DNA from: Laccaria trichodermophora
Lineage: Eukaryota; Basidiomycota; Agaricomycetes; Agaricales; Hydnangiaceae
Direction of reading: 5' to 3'
DNA length: 64,000 nucleotides
NCBI GenBank assembly: GCA_018417955.1
Contig: JACTVC010000011.1
Span: forward strand, 308,262 to 372,261
In this document: piece by piece, positions 44,531-59,083 of the stretch
Layout: each line of letters opens with the position of its first letter
Numbering within the stretch: position 1 is the first letter of the stretch
Position numbers and translations under genes: made by a program
The notes under the pieces: generated by a model
What the model saw: only the letters and a program-made list of their open reading frames with translations
What the model was told of the DNA's origin: nothing
The model's database searches: none

Positions 44531-45109
44531 TAGACAACAAAAGTATCCCGATAGCAGCATGCAAACATTCTAATGGGTGCGGGACCCTCCAAGTTTACCA
44601 GAAGACGACTAATAGTTTTGTGTACAATTAGCAAGGAAAGTCAGCACCGTCTGTATATCTGTAGAATAAATTAATACCCCCACCACTTCACTTACTACAT
44701 TCAAATTTCAACACAAAATTACGAATGTATGTGATGACTAGTAGACTGCCGTAACGCAATATCACTTTCTTTTCTTGGACACCATGTCAATATGGACTTT
44801 GCGCCTATGATCGAATTGCTGACAGCTTGACAATCAACCGCTTTTGGAGGTTCAGCTTTCCTTGGGCTGTTCGTAACTCCCACTTCGCCGTTTACTACCT
44901 TTGGGAAAATGAGTCGGAGAGTGATCTTGACAAAGACGCAAATTACAATAGAACACGGTTTGTAGTCAACTTGCGAAGATTGAGAATCCAGTTTGTGTGG
45001 CCACCCGGGAAAGGAATACGTAGGAAACTTTACGACGGTGAACAGACTAGGAAATCAGTCCGTGAGACCGCAATAAATCGCCCCACCTAAAAAAAAAGAG
45101 AGGCTAAGC
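44531..45109. other. Convergent intergenic region between two RhoGEF genes
   Basis: 579 bases of 3' flank. A plus-strand open stretch at 44827-45090 starts at TTG, lacks coding character and is not called. Otherwise nothing seen. Confidence 0.5.
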
Positions 45110-48100
45110 TCAATTGAAAAGAAAGGAAGGTAATGCATACTCTTCTCGCTGGAGTTCTGCTTCTGCAAGTTGCCGCTTCAGTTGCCTGAATATTTTCTCA
45201 ATAATAATAGTCGGGATGAGAGCAATCAACATACGAGTTTTCCCTTGTAAGGGCATTTCGAGTCTCTTTAGTTTGTCTAAGATCTCGAGATATGGCCTGC
45301 CATGCCTCATCATCCGGTAAATTTGCATCATTGTACATTCCATCGAGCTCCTCATTGAAGGCCTGGAACCCCATTAGCAACACAATTGGTACCCAAAAAT
45401 TCCGCTCCGACCTACCTCATACATAATTTCCTTCTCAGCAGTAGCGTCAGCGAGAAGACTTTTGACCAGCTCACATTGTCTTTTTGCGTTTTGCAGCTCT
45501 AGGCGGCTTTTCTCAAAATCGGCAGCTCTCTAGGTTGACCGATTAGGCCAAGGTAGCCAGATAACGTAGTGGGCATACCTCTGCGAGTTCTGCCGCCATT
45601 TCCTTCAACCGAGTCTGAAGGTCGTCTTGATTTGACATCGCACGCGCCAACCCTTGGTCTGCCTCTGATGCCATTATCTGCACAGACCGAACAAGTTCGT
45701 CGTCGTTTGGCCTTATTGTATCCAAAGTTCCTGACCGTGGTCGACCTTTGGGTGTGCTTTCGCCTTGTCGACGTCCAATCATATTTCGCATTTCTTCCAT
45801 ACGCTCCAGGGCCGCTTTGGTCTATGAAGAAATATAATTTGTCAGTGTGACGGCAACAGCCAAACAACGACGCTACCATTGCGGGTGAAGGTTGAGGCAT
45901 CCGCAAGCCTTTGTCAGGTGATACGGGTCGAGAATTTTGAGGTTCAAAGCGGAAGGCATCAACTTCAAGTTTGATACGTTTAATTGATCGCCGTGACGAA
46001 TCAATCTATTGGAAATTGGTTAAGTTGTAATCGACAGCTTCGAAGGTGTTAACATGTCAACTTACATCATCTTTGGTTGAAACCGCTAATTGTTGCATTT
46101 CTTTGATTCTATCACTGTTATATAAACCTTGGGTCGGCGCGGAGGGTTTCGGTCTCCGCACTTGAGGTGATACTCGTCGAGGCGATACAATATGAGGAGA
46201 ATTACGATTCAAAGGAGAATTTCGAGCGTAAAACTTGCGGGTGGGTAACGGCGATCCCATGGAAGTGGCTGACATCCGTGCTGGAGCTTTTTTCTTGATC
46301 GACAATGGTTCGATGTTGCTTGTGGAGACCGTGCCATTTGTAGCAGGTTTGGGGGTTACTTCCGTGTTGCCGGCCGGAAATAAGGGCTGACGCTTACTAC
46401 GGGGTATGGCTGATGATGGCCCAGCATAGCGTGAGGGTGTCGCCAAAGGGTCTCTCGGTGGTGTAGAGGGCTCCAATGCATTATCAGCATCGATCGAGGG
46501 GAGGTCAGTTGACGGTGGGACTTTGGGACTGGGAAAAGGTAAAGGAGACGGACTTCGGGGACCGAATGGACGGCGTTCAAATGAATGACGAGAATCTGGT
46601 CTTGATGTTTGAGGGGGGGAGTCCGCAAGTTTTACAGGCGATGCTGGGCGAGGAGTCATCGATCGATGACTGGTTGCATCTCCCACGGCTCGGGAAGTGG
46701 ATTGCACGGGTTGCGGTGGTTCCTCTAAGTCCAGTTTAGCAGGCGTTATCAGAACTCTAGGATGAGAAATAATATACCTTCGTATATTGTGTCTTCAACT
46801 GGCATGTCTAATGGTATCGAAGACACCAGTTTTCCATGCTGATTCATACTATTCTGTCGGGCAAGTTCCAATTGCATTGCGAGATTATAATCCGACGAGT
46901 CAACATCCTTTGCTTGCGCTAAGACCGTGCTCCTTTCGTCTTCTACGTCGCTATAGTCTGCGTCTGATTGCCATGGGTGAGATCTTGAAATGGAATGGGA
47001 GCGAGACCTTGATAAATTGCGACTCGGAGAGCCTCTATCTGAATCAGATGCTGTACCGCTGGGGGACTTGGCCCGGTTCCAGAAGTTCTTTCCCTTCGAA
47101 GATCTAGAAGCAAAAAACGAGGAGTCATCATCCATCGTCGAAATTGTGGTCGCCGCGGTGGTTGTCGAGTTTGAGCGGTGAGAAGATTTTGTCATGCTAC
47201 TGTCTTCAGTGGTTGTTGTATGAGCATACGTGGATGATCGGCTTGTCGCGGATTTGGTACGTCTCCGGCCACTGATTGATCCTCCAAAAAAGTCGCCCAT
47301 CGAGGAGCCAGGTCTCGTGTTAAATAGGTTGCGTGAGATAGCGTCTAGACCGAAAATTGCTGCTTTCGAGCGAGCAGTTGGCGTTCCTGGGAGTGAGCTC
47401 CTCCCAGTCTTGAACTCGAATAAACCAAATTGGTGGACTACAAAATTAAATGTTATGAATCAACCATTCAAGCAATTATCACGCACTCGTCTGAACAATT
47501 CGTGATGGCACTCGTTCAGTTTGAACGATATCTTCTTCACTTTCGTCCCTTGGGTCACTTGATGACACAGAGTACCGACACAGGCCGCCGGCCATGGGCT
47601 GAACACGAATTCTGGCGAACGGTGGTGCTCCGATACCAAAGGGCACTGGGTCAGCGGACCCTAAAGAGTCGATATGAACAACGACTTTAGTCTAAATAGA
47701 CATTAGCACCCAAGCGAGTACGAAAAAGGATCATGCATACCTTCTTGGGCTCTTGAAGGAAAGCACTGCGTTGGTATACATTGTAATACGTCCTGGCCCT
47801 CGTGATCCTACCACTTCTAGACTCAACCTCTTGCTCATCCGAACAAAGAACGACCGATTGACCAGATCTTGATCGATAGGTGGCTTGTGCATTCCAAAGA
47901 TTTTCCAGAAAACGGCGTTTGTCAGCCTCTGTCTGGGTTGGATCGAGGTTGACAGGCATGGGTGGGTTCACAACGGACAGGGAGCGGAATGGTCGTCCCG
48001 ACCATCGGTCAGTTTGGTCTTGCGGCGGATTTTCCAAGTACAAGTTAATATCTGCTATTCCAGTCAGCACGTACGCTAGTGGGTAGAGAAACAAAGGGCC

Positions 48101-49534
48101 CACCTGCACCGCCAATATCAGTAACGACCACATCAGTAATGTCAATAACACCCTTGCACGACATCCCACTCTTCTTCTTCCCAGTCGGTATCCCGCCTGC
48201 TTTTGTTACTTTATCAAGACTGTCAAGTCCTGACAATGATCTGCCACCCTTCTCCCCATTTCCTGGCCTCTTCACGATGACGAGCTTGTCGTCAAACAGA
48301 AACAACGTACAATGAAGGGAAGTGACAGCAGAATTCGACGATGAGGAGGAAGAGACCGGGCCTTCGGTTAATATATCCTCCACGTCAACACAGTCAATAA
48401 AACGACGTGAATTAGAAAACAAATCCGGCGGAAAGCCGTCAATGGTAGCGATCAGACAATAGAATACGGCTGCGCGTTTTGTTTGCTCGTCCGTTTCCGC
48501 TAAGGCAATCTTGCTTGCGATTTCATCGGCTTCGATGACTTTGGCCCTTTGTGGATCATCTGGAGCCATGTGCTTCAGAATTGTACGGAAGAGAAGTGTA
48601 TATCGAGGAATTCGCTGCACTGGCTCCATCAGGAGTTCTCGTAAGCCAACCCGATTCTTTGGGTCCGTAGATTGATATTTGATGTGCTATAGAAATTGAA
48701 GTCATGATAAGAGCGGCAGTCGTGTGATAAACGGGATGCCCTTACATCGATGTAAGCAGCAAACCGTGACGACCTCTTTGCCACCTCTTTTTCAAATATA
48801 AGTTGAGCATCTTCTCGCTTAACGTAGTATTGCCTATATTGCTCGAAGCCTTTCAAATCCTTGAAGTGGCGCAATGCCACGTCGCCCACTCCTCCGACAT
48901 TTTTAGTCCCATTTGCTCCGAGCATCCTCTCGAGATCCACCAGAAAGGCTTCATTTACAGGGAGGAGGTTGTCAATATTGCCAAAAAGAGTTTTGGCTTC
49001 ATAGGGCGGTATAATAGCTGTGTCTTTACTTCTGGCGAAGTTGCGCAAGGGATCAGCATAATCGTGTTTGAGGATTTGTAAACGTTTGACATAGGATCGT
49101 TCGCTCGTGACAAGTTCATGAATAACAGATGATAGCGCAGATGTGTCCGTCAAAGCCCGCTGGCGCTGAACTGCGTGGTTCTAGAACAAGATGTGAGTAC
49201 AAAGTCCAAGACGAAACGGTGCTGAGCTGACAAGTTCGTCAAGTGATGAATTTGATGGAGATGATAAAAGATTTGAGGAGCTGGAAAATAACGGGTTGCC
49301 TAGAGAAAGAACGAGATCCTGTATGTCTGCTCAAACCTGGTTTCAGAGGGCCAGCAAAGAATAATTTGTCAAGTCACCTTCCGGAAGCCTCCTTCCGTTT
49401 TCAGATCCTTCAACTACGACGCCGCAATAGAAGACGCGGTTGGTGACACTGGGGGTTGACGATGAACTTCTGGGCCTGATATCATCTCCAGTTGCGAGGG
49501 GCACGACTTTGCGGGGAGAGTTGCTGAGTGTCAT
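45110..49534 (-). CDS. Second RhoGEF, DH-PH with long disordered and coiled-coil C terminus
   Basis: Start MTLSNSPRKVVPLATGDD at 49534. The DH domain begins SVIHELVTSERSYVKRLQIL (about 49100). It continues through ALRHFKDLKGFEQYRQYY and the conserved PVQRIPRYTLLFRTIL helix (48570-48625). The PH-like region includes SLHCTLFLFDDKLVIVKR. It continues across an intron with ADINLYLENPPQ and FLENLWNAQATYRSRSG. From about 47300 to 46060 the protein is Ser/Arg/Pro-rich and probably disordered. The last exons (45110-45800) encode charged heptad-like helices (DDLQTRLKEMAAELAE, LAEAELQREEYALPSF), a likely coiled coil. About ten introns. Predicted role is polarity or septation control by a Rho GTPase. 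Confidence 0.84.
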
Positions 49535-49901
49535 TAGAGTGAAGTAGATGGAGAGAAAGAGAGAAAGGAAGAGAAAGGAAGAGAAAGCGATATGTGAAAT
49601 GGAGAAGCAAGGAGAAGCAAGCTTGAAAGCAGTGCTGAGCTGGTTGAACTATCGCGGTCACGTGTTAGACGCGATCGAGTGCGTGACGGGAACGTGATGC
49701 CTGTGACGGTGTCATTATCCGGGCCGGCATGTCTTTTTGTGCTGTATGCAGGCTGCAGTATCCCGGAGATCCAATGCTGTATCCAAGCTGTTATCCTTAT
49801 TGTCCTTATAATCCTTGTGTTTTTTCCTCTCAAAAGCCACCCAAACTTCTCATTCTAACTTTATCTTGTTCTCCTCTATCCCTGAAATTCATAGCGCTAA
49901 T
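49535..49901. promoter_or_regulatory. Divergent promoter, RhoGEF and F-box gene
   Basis: Contains purine-rich GAGAAAGGAA repeats (49550-49600), then TCACGTGTTAGA...TCGAGTG at 49658-49681, the relative of the LSM3 upstream element. CCTTATTGTCCTTATAATCC follows near 49795. Transcription in both directions is likely. Confidence 0.5.
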
Positions 49902-51756
49902 ATGTTTACCTTCAAACTCTTGCCAAAGGTGGCTCCAGGTAGCCGCTCCGATCAAGAAGAACCACTACTACCCGCGGAACTGCTTGCAGAAATCGCCAAG
50001 TTTCTTTTTCAGCCCAGTGACCTTGTCAATTTCTGTCTAGCTGTAAGCTCCCTGATCGTTTCAGCTTTTCCATTGATTTAGTTCCTCTAGTCGAGAATCG
50101 CTTACATTGCTGCCCTGCCTGTCTTGTGGACAAGTCTTTCGTTCAACGGTGGAAAATGTCAAATGAGCCTCGAGTCTCTACTTCATCGACCGGAACGAAC
50201 AATGGGTGTTAAGAAATTGTTTCTTCGGCCAGGCTATCTCAGGGAACCAACTCCTGAAACACTCGCCCAGGAGTCTCTTATTTCAAACAATCTTGACGCG
50301 CTCCTGCCGAATTTCCACAGCCTCCAAACCTTCGTGTGGGATGGATTAGAAGCACCTGATGAAAAGGTCTGGAAAGCACTGTTGGAGGGGTAAGCTTTAC
50401 TGCGTCGTGGAGCAATGTTACCTTGCTCACTTCAACACTACAGTTGCAAACACATCCGGCACATCAACACCACCATTACAGAGCATCAGTTAAGTGAAGA
50501 CAGCGCGGTGATTTCGATTTTGCTATCGCATCATCTTCCAAGCCTAATCTAGATTCCAGTTGTTTTCGTTCAGCGACCTTGTTGCCTTCTCGCTCGCAAC
50601 AAAATATAAATGGAGGGGCCACCAAGGATTCAGAGGTCAGAAAATGATTTTTCTTTGCTTAAATTCCATATCTCAAAGGTTTTACGGATCCATAGACGTG
50701 GTAGCCGAAATTTTTCCTGCAGCCATGTGGGATATGCTGATTGATCGCTGCCCACATCTTCAAGAGCTTGCTTTAGGTGGCCCGGGAACGTCCCTTACAA
50801 CCCGACTGTTCAATGCTCGCAGGCTCTGCCAAGGAAGGTGGCCTCAGCTCCAGAGCGTGTCTTTAGGCCATGTCCTTCTATACGATCGAGAACTTCCAGC
50901 TTTCGATCAGGATGAGGACATCAACTCATTCAAAACTTTTATCCGTTATCATAGAAAAACCCTCAAAAGACTTCAGCTTCCATATTCCACCAAAATTCCA
51001 CAATTAACCTCAGAAAATCTTAAATTGGAATCCTTCAGCGGCAATATACCCTACTTGATCGATCTCCTTCCTTTGGATAGTCTCAGAGAGCTTATTCTTT
51101 GCTCAGAGGAGCATGCCGCGTGGTATATCCCTTATCTAAGGAGAGTTCTACTCCGGTTTCCGGCTCTCACCACCCTCGTAATATGGATCAACCTCTCAAG
51201 TCGGATTGAGGACCCCACCGTCGAGCAAGATACAGACCATATCAGGATTTTTTATTCTATTTTGCAAACCTGTCCAAATCTCCAACACTTCAAGGTATTA
51301 TGTTCTACGAAAACGAAACACGGTTTCCAAATGGTGAGACTTATCTACACATTGCCGGGAATTTGAATTGACGTTGCCTCCGACCACTTACAGAAAGACT
51401 TCCATAAAGCACTGAAAGCTGGGCCAAATCTCAGAACGTTGGAAGTTTACAAGGTTTACACTCTTGGAGAAGAGGACATGGTGCAAAGCGCTGCAAACAT
51501 CGTTCGCCAACTTCCCAGCCTCGAGCAAATTATTCTTAGGTATACCACCGACCCCTGGTCTTTTTACGAGCGCATGGTGTTGCGACAGACGGGGATATAT
51601 CAAACCATCTACGGCAAGAAATCCAAGGAACCGGTTCGTTTGTCGGCGCGTGAGGAAGGTGCTGGTCTCTTCAAACGGTTTAGCCGCAAGTATGAGCATA
51701 ACCTGGTACCTCTGCGGACAAGAATGTTCTCTGGATTCAATAAAGACGACGATTGA
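49902..51756 (+). CDS. F-box protein with LRR-like repeats
   Basis: Starts MFTFKLLPKVAPGSRSD. The F-box is at about residues 20-60 (LLPAELLAEIAKFLFQPSDL), split by an intron at about 50043-50095. Later exons give PALPVLWTSLSF-type and leucine-rich segments (LIDRCPHLQELALGG, RFPALTTLVIWI, LQTCPNLQHFKVL, LKAGPNLRTLEVYKVYT). The C terminus is basic and ends FSGFNKDDD. At least five introns, near 50043, 50393, 50505, 50636 and 51336. Probable SCF substrate adaptor of a lineage-expanded fungal family. A named orthologue is not expected. Confidence 0.8.
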
Positions 51757-51864
51757 CTCTTATCGTCAGTTAAACATAATTTATTCATCGTTTGACTTGT
51801 AAACTATTGTCCAACCGCGTATCATTGAAAGTGATAACGTCAATGTATATGCCATATAGTCATT

Positions 51865-53135
51865 TCATTTTCTCTTTTTACGTGCAGCAAGCTCCTCCAT
51901 TCGTTTACGTTTTTCCTTGACGGGTGATTGAAGGTAAGGTTGTCGTTCCACTGTTTGAGGCTTTAAGGGCCCTGAATCTGAAGACTCGCTGTCTTCGTCG
52001 GCACTATTCGCACGTAGCGAACAAGTAGAACTGGACCCATTGGATTAGCGATCTCTCTTCTCTCTTGATCCGATCGTTACCTCTTAGTCTCATCATCAAC
52101 AAAATTCTCTTCAGCTTCTTCTTCGCTCGTCGCAGCTTCTCTTCTACGATCCACTGCTCCCCAAGCTTCCGCTACCTTCAGCAGCGCATCCCATCTATCT
52201 TGTTCCGTGTATGTTATTAATTCAATAACTTCTCTGGCGCAAACTTCCCGGCACGTTGGGCAACGCACAGTCTCATCCGCTCCCTTGCACATTTTTGGTA
52301 AGCAAGTATCACAAATCATGTGCTCGCAAGGGAGGCTGACATTCGTGAGCAGCAAATATTGGCAAGGGTCTCCAAAATGACTTACCCGTAACACTTTTTC
52401 AATCTCATCTTCTCCAGACAAATAACGCAATCCTCCGACTGGCCATCGTCTTCCAATGTTGTAACCATCATCAAATCATGGAATTTGCGTAAGAGCTACA
52501 ATGAATGTCAAGGAGGATAAGTGGCAGATGAGAAGAAGTAAACCTACTTTTGTCATGCGGTAGATTGGATCGCTCCCTGCTCCTGCGTCCAGTTGCTTTT
52601 CAGTAAGTAGAGCTTCCGCTTCTTCCCTCAACTCTTTGTCACGAAACTGGTTGAATTGAAGTTCTGTTACATTAATCCTGCAAAGCGACTTAGTCACTTT
52701 ACCAACTTGATCTCATTTTCTTTCTTCTTGTTATCCTGTCATGCACAGGGTGAGCACAAATTGTTTTGTCAAGCAACCAAGTGCACCAGCTTTTTTCAAA
52801 CGATCAATCTTGCCGAGTAAAGACTCTCGCTGAGACTTTGGCGCCCTGTCAGGAGGTTGATTATTTGCCTTTTGCGACGCCAGCTCTTGCTTCAATTTCT
52901 TGTTCTTCTTGCATAAATTCTTAAGCCCTTGCTTCGTTTTCTTTACCTCATTGTGCAGCGAAGCCAGAAGGCTCTGCATAAGCGAAAGTAAGCCCTAGAT
53001 TTTGGAATGCGTGAGAGCCCTCACCTCGATATTCTCGATACCCGTTTTGCCGTCATCGGAGTCGGATAACTCGTCCGCAGTATCCGAATTAGCTTTCTGT
53101 GGCTTCTTTCTTCGAGAGATCGCCTTTGCAACCAT
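51865..53135 (-). CDS. RING-finger protein, probable E3 ubiquitin ligase
   Basis: The ATG at 53135 reads MVAKAISRRKKPQKANSDT, a basic nuclear-type leader, followed by an acidic Ser/Asp stretch. A coiled region follows (VKKTKQGLKNLCKKNKKLKQ). Near 52300-52450, splicing a 45-base intron assembles a C3HC4 RING: EDCVICLEKMRLKKCYG, then LPCEHMICDTCLPKM and RCPTCREVC. The C-terminal part is acidic, then basic, ending MEELAARKKRK. About six introns. Probably nuclear; substrates unknown. The start codon is 224 bases from that of the branching enzyme on the opposite strand. Confidence 0.82.
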
Positions 53136-53359
53136 CTTTGAAGTTGGGTTATAACGTCGGACCGAGAGTCGGCGCCAATACCAACATTGCACGCGGTGCT
53201 ATCTGTGGCTGTGCTATTTCCGTGACGTCACTGGTGCAAATCTGGAATTATGTTCCAATCTGGAATTGTGGTCGGATTCAAAGGTTTGCAGGCGAATGCC
53301 CCCTTATCCACTCTTTCTCTTCCCACCACCACCACGGACAACTCTTTTCTTCGCATATC

Positions 53360-55889
53360 ATGCCAACTGATGCTCTCGATCCCAACGTTGTCCTTGAGAT
53401 AGATGGCTATCTCAAGCCAAACATTCCAGCCATAATCCAGAGGCACAATCTGTATAGACAGTGGAAGGACAGTATCGAAAAACATGAAAACGGTTTCGAT
53501 AACTTCACAAAGGGTTATCACAAGTTTGGTCTTCATGTCGGGTCTCAGAACGAAGTTGTATACAGAGAATGGGCCCCTAACGCCAAGGAGGCATCTCTGA
53601 TTGGCGACTTCAGTAAGTTTTCACTCTCTCAATATCAACACGATATTTATGGTCAAAGACGGGTGGAATAGGCAATCACATCCGATGAAGAGGGATGACT
53701 TCGGTGTTTGGGAAATAACCGTTCCGCCCCTGCCTTCAGGTGTCTGTGCTATTCCTCATGACACCAAAGTCAAGGTGGGGATGCATCGTCGTCGCTTTTT
53801 TCCCTCCTGCCAGATCTAATAGTAGAACATTAAAACTAGATTTCTATGGTCCTTCCTTCCGGGCAGCGCATTGAACGCCTCCCGGCTTGGATAAGCCGCG
53901 TTACCCAGGATTTGAGCGTTTCTCCAGTGTATGACGCACGTTTCTGGAATCCCCCTGTTGCGGAGAGGTATACCTTCAAAAATCCTCGCCCTCCCAAGCC
54001 CACGAACATCAGGATCTACGAGGCTCACGTTGGTATCTCGACCTCTGAACCAAGAGTAGGGACCTACAAAGAGTTCACGAAGAATACTCTTCCTAGAATC
54101 AAAGATTTGGGCTACAATACAATCCAGTTAATGGCTATAATGGAACACGCGTACTACGCATGTACGTCGTTATTTCGTTCAATCTTGCGGAAGGCTAACA
54201 AAATACAGCTTTCGGGTACCAGGTTACCAGCTTTTTCGCAGCCAGCTCCCGGTATGGAACACCTGAAGACTTGAAAGAGCTTATTGATACAGCCCACGGC
54301 TTGGGTTTGACTGTTCTTCTTGACATTGTCCATTCTCATGCCTGCAAGAATGTGTTGGATGGCATAAATGAGTTTGATGGCACCGATCATCTCTATTTCC
54401 ACGATGGAGGCAAAGGACGTCATCAGCTATGGGACAGCAGGCTTTTTAACTATGGGTCCCACGAAGTTCTCAGGTTCTTGTTGAGCAATCTTCGTTTCTG
54501 GGTCGAAGAGTACCAGTTCGACGGGTTCAGGTTTGATGGTGTCACAAGTATGATGTATAAACATCATGGTATCGGGACGGGCTTCTCTGGAGGGTATCAC
54601 GAGTACTTTGGAGACGGTGCTGACGACGAAGGCGTTGTGTATCTCATGCTTGCAAGTTTTCTGTGGTTCACTGTGACGTTTGCATGCTGACTATGCTCCT
54701 GTATTCAAAGGCCAATGACGTGATGCATGCGCTGTATCCATTCGTGATTACAATCGCAGAAGATGTATCTGGCATGCCACTTCTTAGTTTGCCCGTTGCC
54801 GTCGGGGGCGTTGGATTTGACTATCGACTTTCTATGGCAGTTCCCGACATGTGGATTAAGCTGTTAAAGCACAAGCAAGATGATGAATGGGATCTTGGTA
54901 ATATTGTGCACACGTTGACCAACAGACGGCACGGCGAAAAGAGTATAGCATATTGCGAGAGTCATGATCAAGCTCTCGTTGGCGACAAGACACTCGCATT
55001 TTGGCTCATGGATAAAGAAATGTGTAAGCGCATATCCTAAAAGGCTGCTTGATTTCTGCTAACGCTTTCAAAGACACACACATGTCTGACCTTACACCCA
55101 TGACGCCTATCATCGCTCGGGGGCTTGCTTTGCACAAGATGATACGGTGAATACATTCTCCTTCCTTTGCTACAAATCTCTGAAATTACCTTTTGTAGTC
55201 TGCTTACGCATTCTTTGGGAGGCGAAGGTTACTTGAACTTTGAAGGCAACGAGTTTGGTCATCCAGAGGTTATTCAAATCCGATAAAATATAAACTCATT
55301 CCGCCAACGCTTATTCTTTTAGTGGCTGGATTTCCCTCGGGAAGGGAATAACAACTCATTCCACTATGCGCGCCGCCAATGGAATGTCGTCGACGACAAA
55401 ATTCTCCGTTACAGGTATCTAAACAACTTCGATCGCGAAATGAATCATCTCGCTGGTCATTACGGTTGGCTTGACGCACCACAGGTGAGGTGCAAGGATT
55501 TATTCACCGAGTCACCCCACCTGATTCAAACTGTCCCCTCATGGATCCAGGCGTATGTGTCACTGAAGAACGAAACCGACAAAGTTCTCGTCTACGAACG
55601 CGCTGGACTTCTTTTCATCTTTAACTTCCACCCGTCCAATAGTTACACAGACTACCGCGTGGGAGTTGAGGAAGCTGGGGAGTATAAAATTTGCTTGAGT
55701 AGTGACGAGGGTCGATTCGGCGGCTTCGATAACATTGCGCTTGATAGCAAGTTCTGGACAACTCCGATGGAGTGGAATGGGAGGAAGAACTGGTTGCAGG
55801 TCCGTTCCAAGGCATTTTTCTTTTACCACCCTAACCCCTCCCCGCAGGTTTATATTCCGTCGAGGACATGCATCGTTTTGACGAAATAA
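53360..55889 (+). CDS. GLC3: 1,4-alpha-glucan branching enzyme (glycogen)
   Basis: Makes alpha-1,6 branches in glycogen. A GH13 protein of about 680 residues. The CBM48 N terminus is visible in [23 protein letters not shown]. The barrel includes [27 protein letters not shown], the nucleophile aspartate in [11 protein letters not shown], the acid/base glutamate in [10 protein letters not shown] and the third acid in [27 protein letters not shown] and a C-terminal beta domain ending RTCIVLTK follow. About eight introns. One lies just after GDF (about 53612-53657), and others are near 53775-53840, 54160-54210, 54647-54710, 55024-55074, 55150-55198, 55268-55320, 55483-55550 and 55800-55848. All catalytic residues are present. 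Confidence 0.94.
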
Positions 55890-56049
55890 CAGGGAACACA
55901 AAGGGGCGCACTTTAGAGAGGGTTTACTTGCATATTACACTTTTTTTGTATCGTTCGAAGCTATAGAATGTGATCCGGTTCACCATCGTGGTTGGATTGA
56001 ACACACTGGCAGCCTGATTGAGGCAAAAAAAAACTTTATATACATACCC

Positions 56050-57392
<1,343 letters not shown>

Positions 57393-57509
57393 ACTAAAGC
57401 AGGAATTCCGCTCGTCTGATCGGCCGAAGCGCTCATGCCTGATCAATCTTATCTCAATAATCACGTGCAACCAATGCCAAATTTAATTCAAGCAATATAA
57501 TCTCTTGCA
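57393..57509. promoter_or_regulatory. Divergent promoter of LEU2 and NOB1
   Basis: CACGTG at 57462-57467 and CCAAT at 57471-57475 lie close together between the two genes. In yeasts such E-boxes often regulate amino acid and ribosome genes; use here is inference. Confidence 0.5.
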
Positions 57510-59024
57510 ATGTCACCTCCACAATGCAAAAACTTGGTCCTCGATGCGGGCCCACTTCTCTCGTTGTCACCCTTGCGAGGGCTTGCGGAAACATATTTCA
57601 CCGTCCCTCAAGTTCTTTCTGAATTGAAGGATCATCGTGCAAGGGAACATTTTGAAAGACTGGGTTTAATGTCCGGCGTGAAAGTAGAAGTCAGATCTCC
57701 TAGCGCCGCTAGCCTGGCTTACGGTGCGATTAAGAATTTTTTTAGTCATAGCCTTGCGCTGACCACAGTTTTGCAATAACCAGTCATCCAATGGGCGAAG
57801 AAAACTGGAGACTATTCTGTCCTTTCACACCCAGATATCTGCGTGCTGGCGCTCACGCATGCTTTGCACGAAGAAGACAAACGGGCACAGGAAATATCTG
57901 TCGTTTCTGATGTCGACGGTATCTCTTCAGGCTTAACCACGGAGCCATCGCATGAGACTTCGCCTTCCGGCGAAGCAGAGCCCTTGATTGAAGCAGATCT
58001 TGCAACACCACCGGAGGGATTGTCTGTGGGCGACATTCTGAGCGGTGTGAATGGCATTCAACTAGAAAGTCAGGGTGCAGAAGACGAAGAAGAAAGTCCC
58101 GAGAAGGAACAAAACCTAGAGGGCGTGGATACCAACTTAGATCTCTCACTTACGCAAGAAGGAAGAAATACCCCCTCGCCAATTTACGACGATCCGTCCG
58201 ACTCCGATGATGGGGAAGGGGAGTGGATCACCCCATCCAATGTTGCTCTCCATAAATCTCGCGCCCTCGAGCTTCTACCTGCCGATGATGTTGTCTCTAA
58301 GAAGAAAGGCAAAGGCAAAGAACGAGACCCTCTGAGGACTGGTTGCATGACAGCCGATTTTGCAATGCAGAACGTTCTGCTTCAAATGGGCTTGAATCTG
58401 GTTGGTCTCGAAGGTAAGCGAATCGAGAAGGTTAAAAGCTGGGTCCTGCGGTGTCATGCTTGTTTCAAGTGCGTCTTTTCTCTTTCTTCTTGGATGCAAA
58501 CATTTCACACGCCTTACAGAATATGCAAAGACAATTCTAAAAAGTTCTGTCCATCGTGCGGCAATGCAACGTTATTAAGGGCATCAGTCACAGTAGCTTC
58601 CCCCACCGCTGACGCTGACGCCCCTGCCATGCAAGTTCATCTTAAATCAAACTTTCAATACAAAATTCGGGGAACCAAGTATCCGATTCCGGCTCCCAAA
58701 CAAGGCTCTGCGAAATTTGGTGCAGGTACTGGTCTCGTTCTCCGGGAAGATCAAGTGGAGTATCTGAGAGCGAAGAAAAAGGCCGATGGAAAACGTGAGC
58801 GAGAAGAGGTGAAATTGTTGAAAGGAATCTTGGCGAAAGGTGTGGACAGCAATGGTGCTAGTGCCGCTGTAGGGAGTTGGATGGACCCTGACTGGGTACC
58901 GGAAATTATGAGTGTTGGATCGGGGGGTAAAGGGAGATCTGTGAGGAATTCTAGAATGGATGGTGACCTGCCTCAAATCGGATACGGTAGAAAGAATCCC
59001 AACGAGAAGAGGAGAAATAAATGA
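57510..59024 (+). CDS. NOB1: 20S pre-rRNA D-site endonuclease Nob1
   Basis: Performs the final cleavage that makes the 3' end of 18S rRNA in pre-40S particles. The PIN domain begins MSPPQCKNLVLDAGPLLSLS, with the first catalytic aspartate in VLDAGP. It continues across an intron (about 57778-57835) with TGDYSVLSHPDICVLALTHAL. A long acidic linker follows. Then come the zinc ribbon (WVLRCHACFK, and after an intron FCPSCGNATLLR) and the conserved GTKYPIPAPKQGS and LREDQVEY segments. The C terminus is basic and ends NEKRRNK. Two introns. Convergent with ARPC3, whose stop is 60 bases away. Confidence 0.95.
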
Positions 59025-59083
59025 GCTTGGACACCATTTATGCAGGAGGATATTTTACAATTCATGGTGAGTATGATACATGC

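Noticed and set aside
44827..45090. Plus-strand ORF of 87 codons between the RhoGEF genes
   Set aside because: Starts at TTG, has no recognisable domain, and lies in a convergent 3' region.
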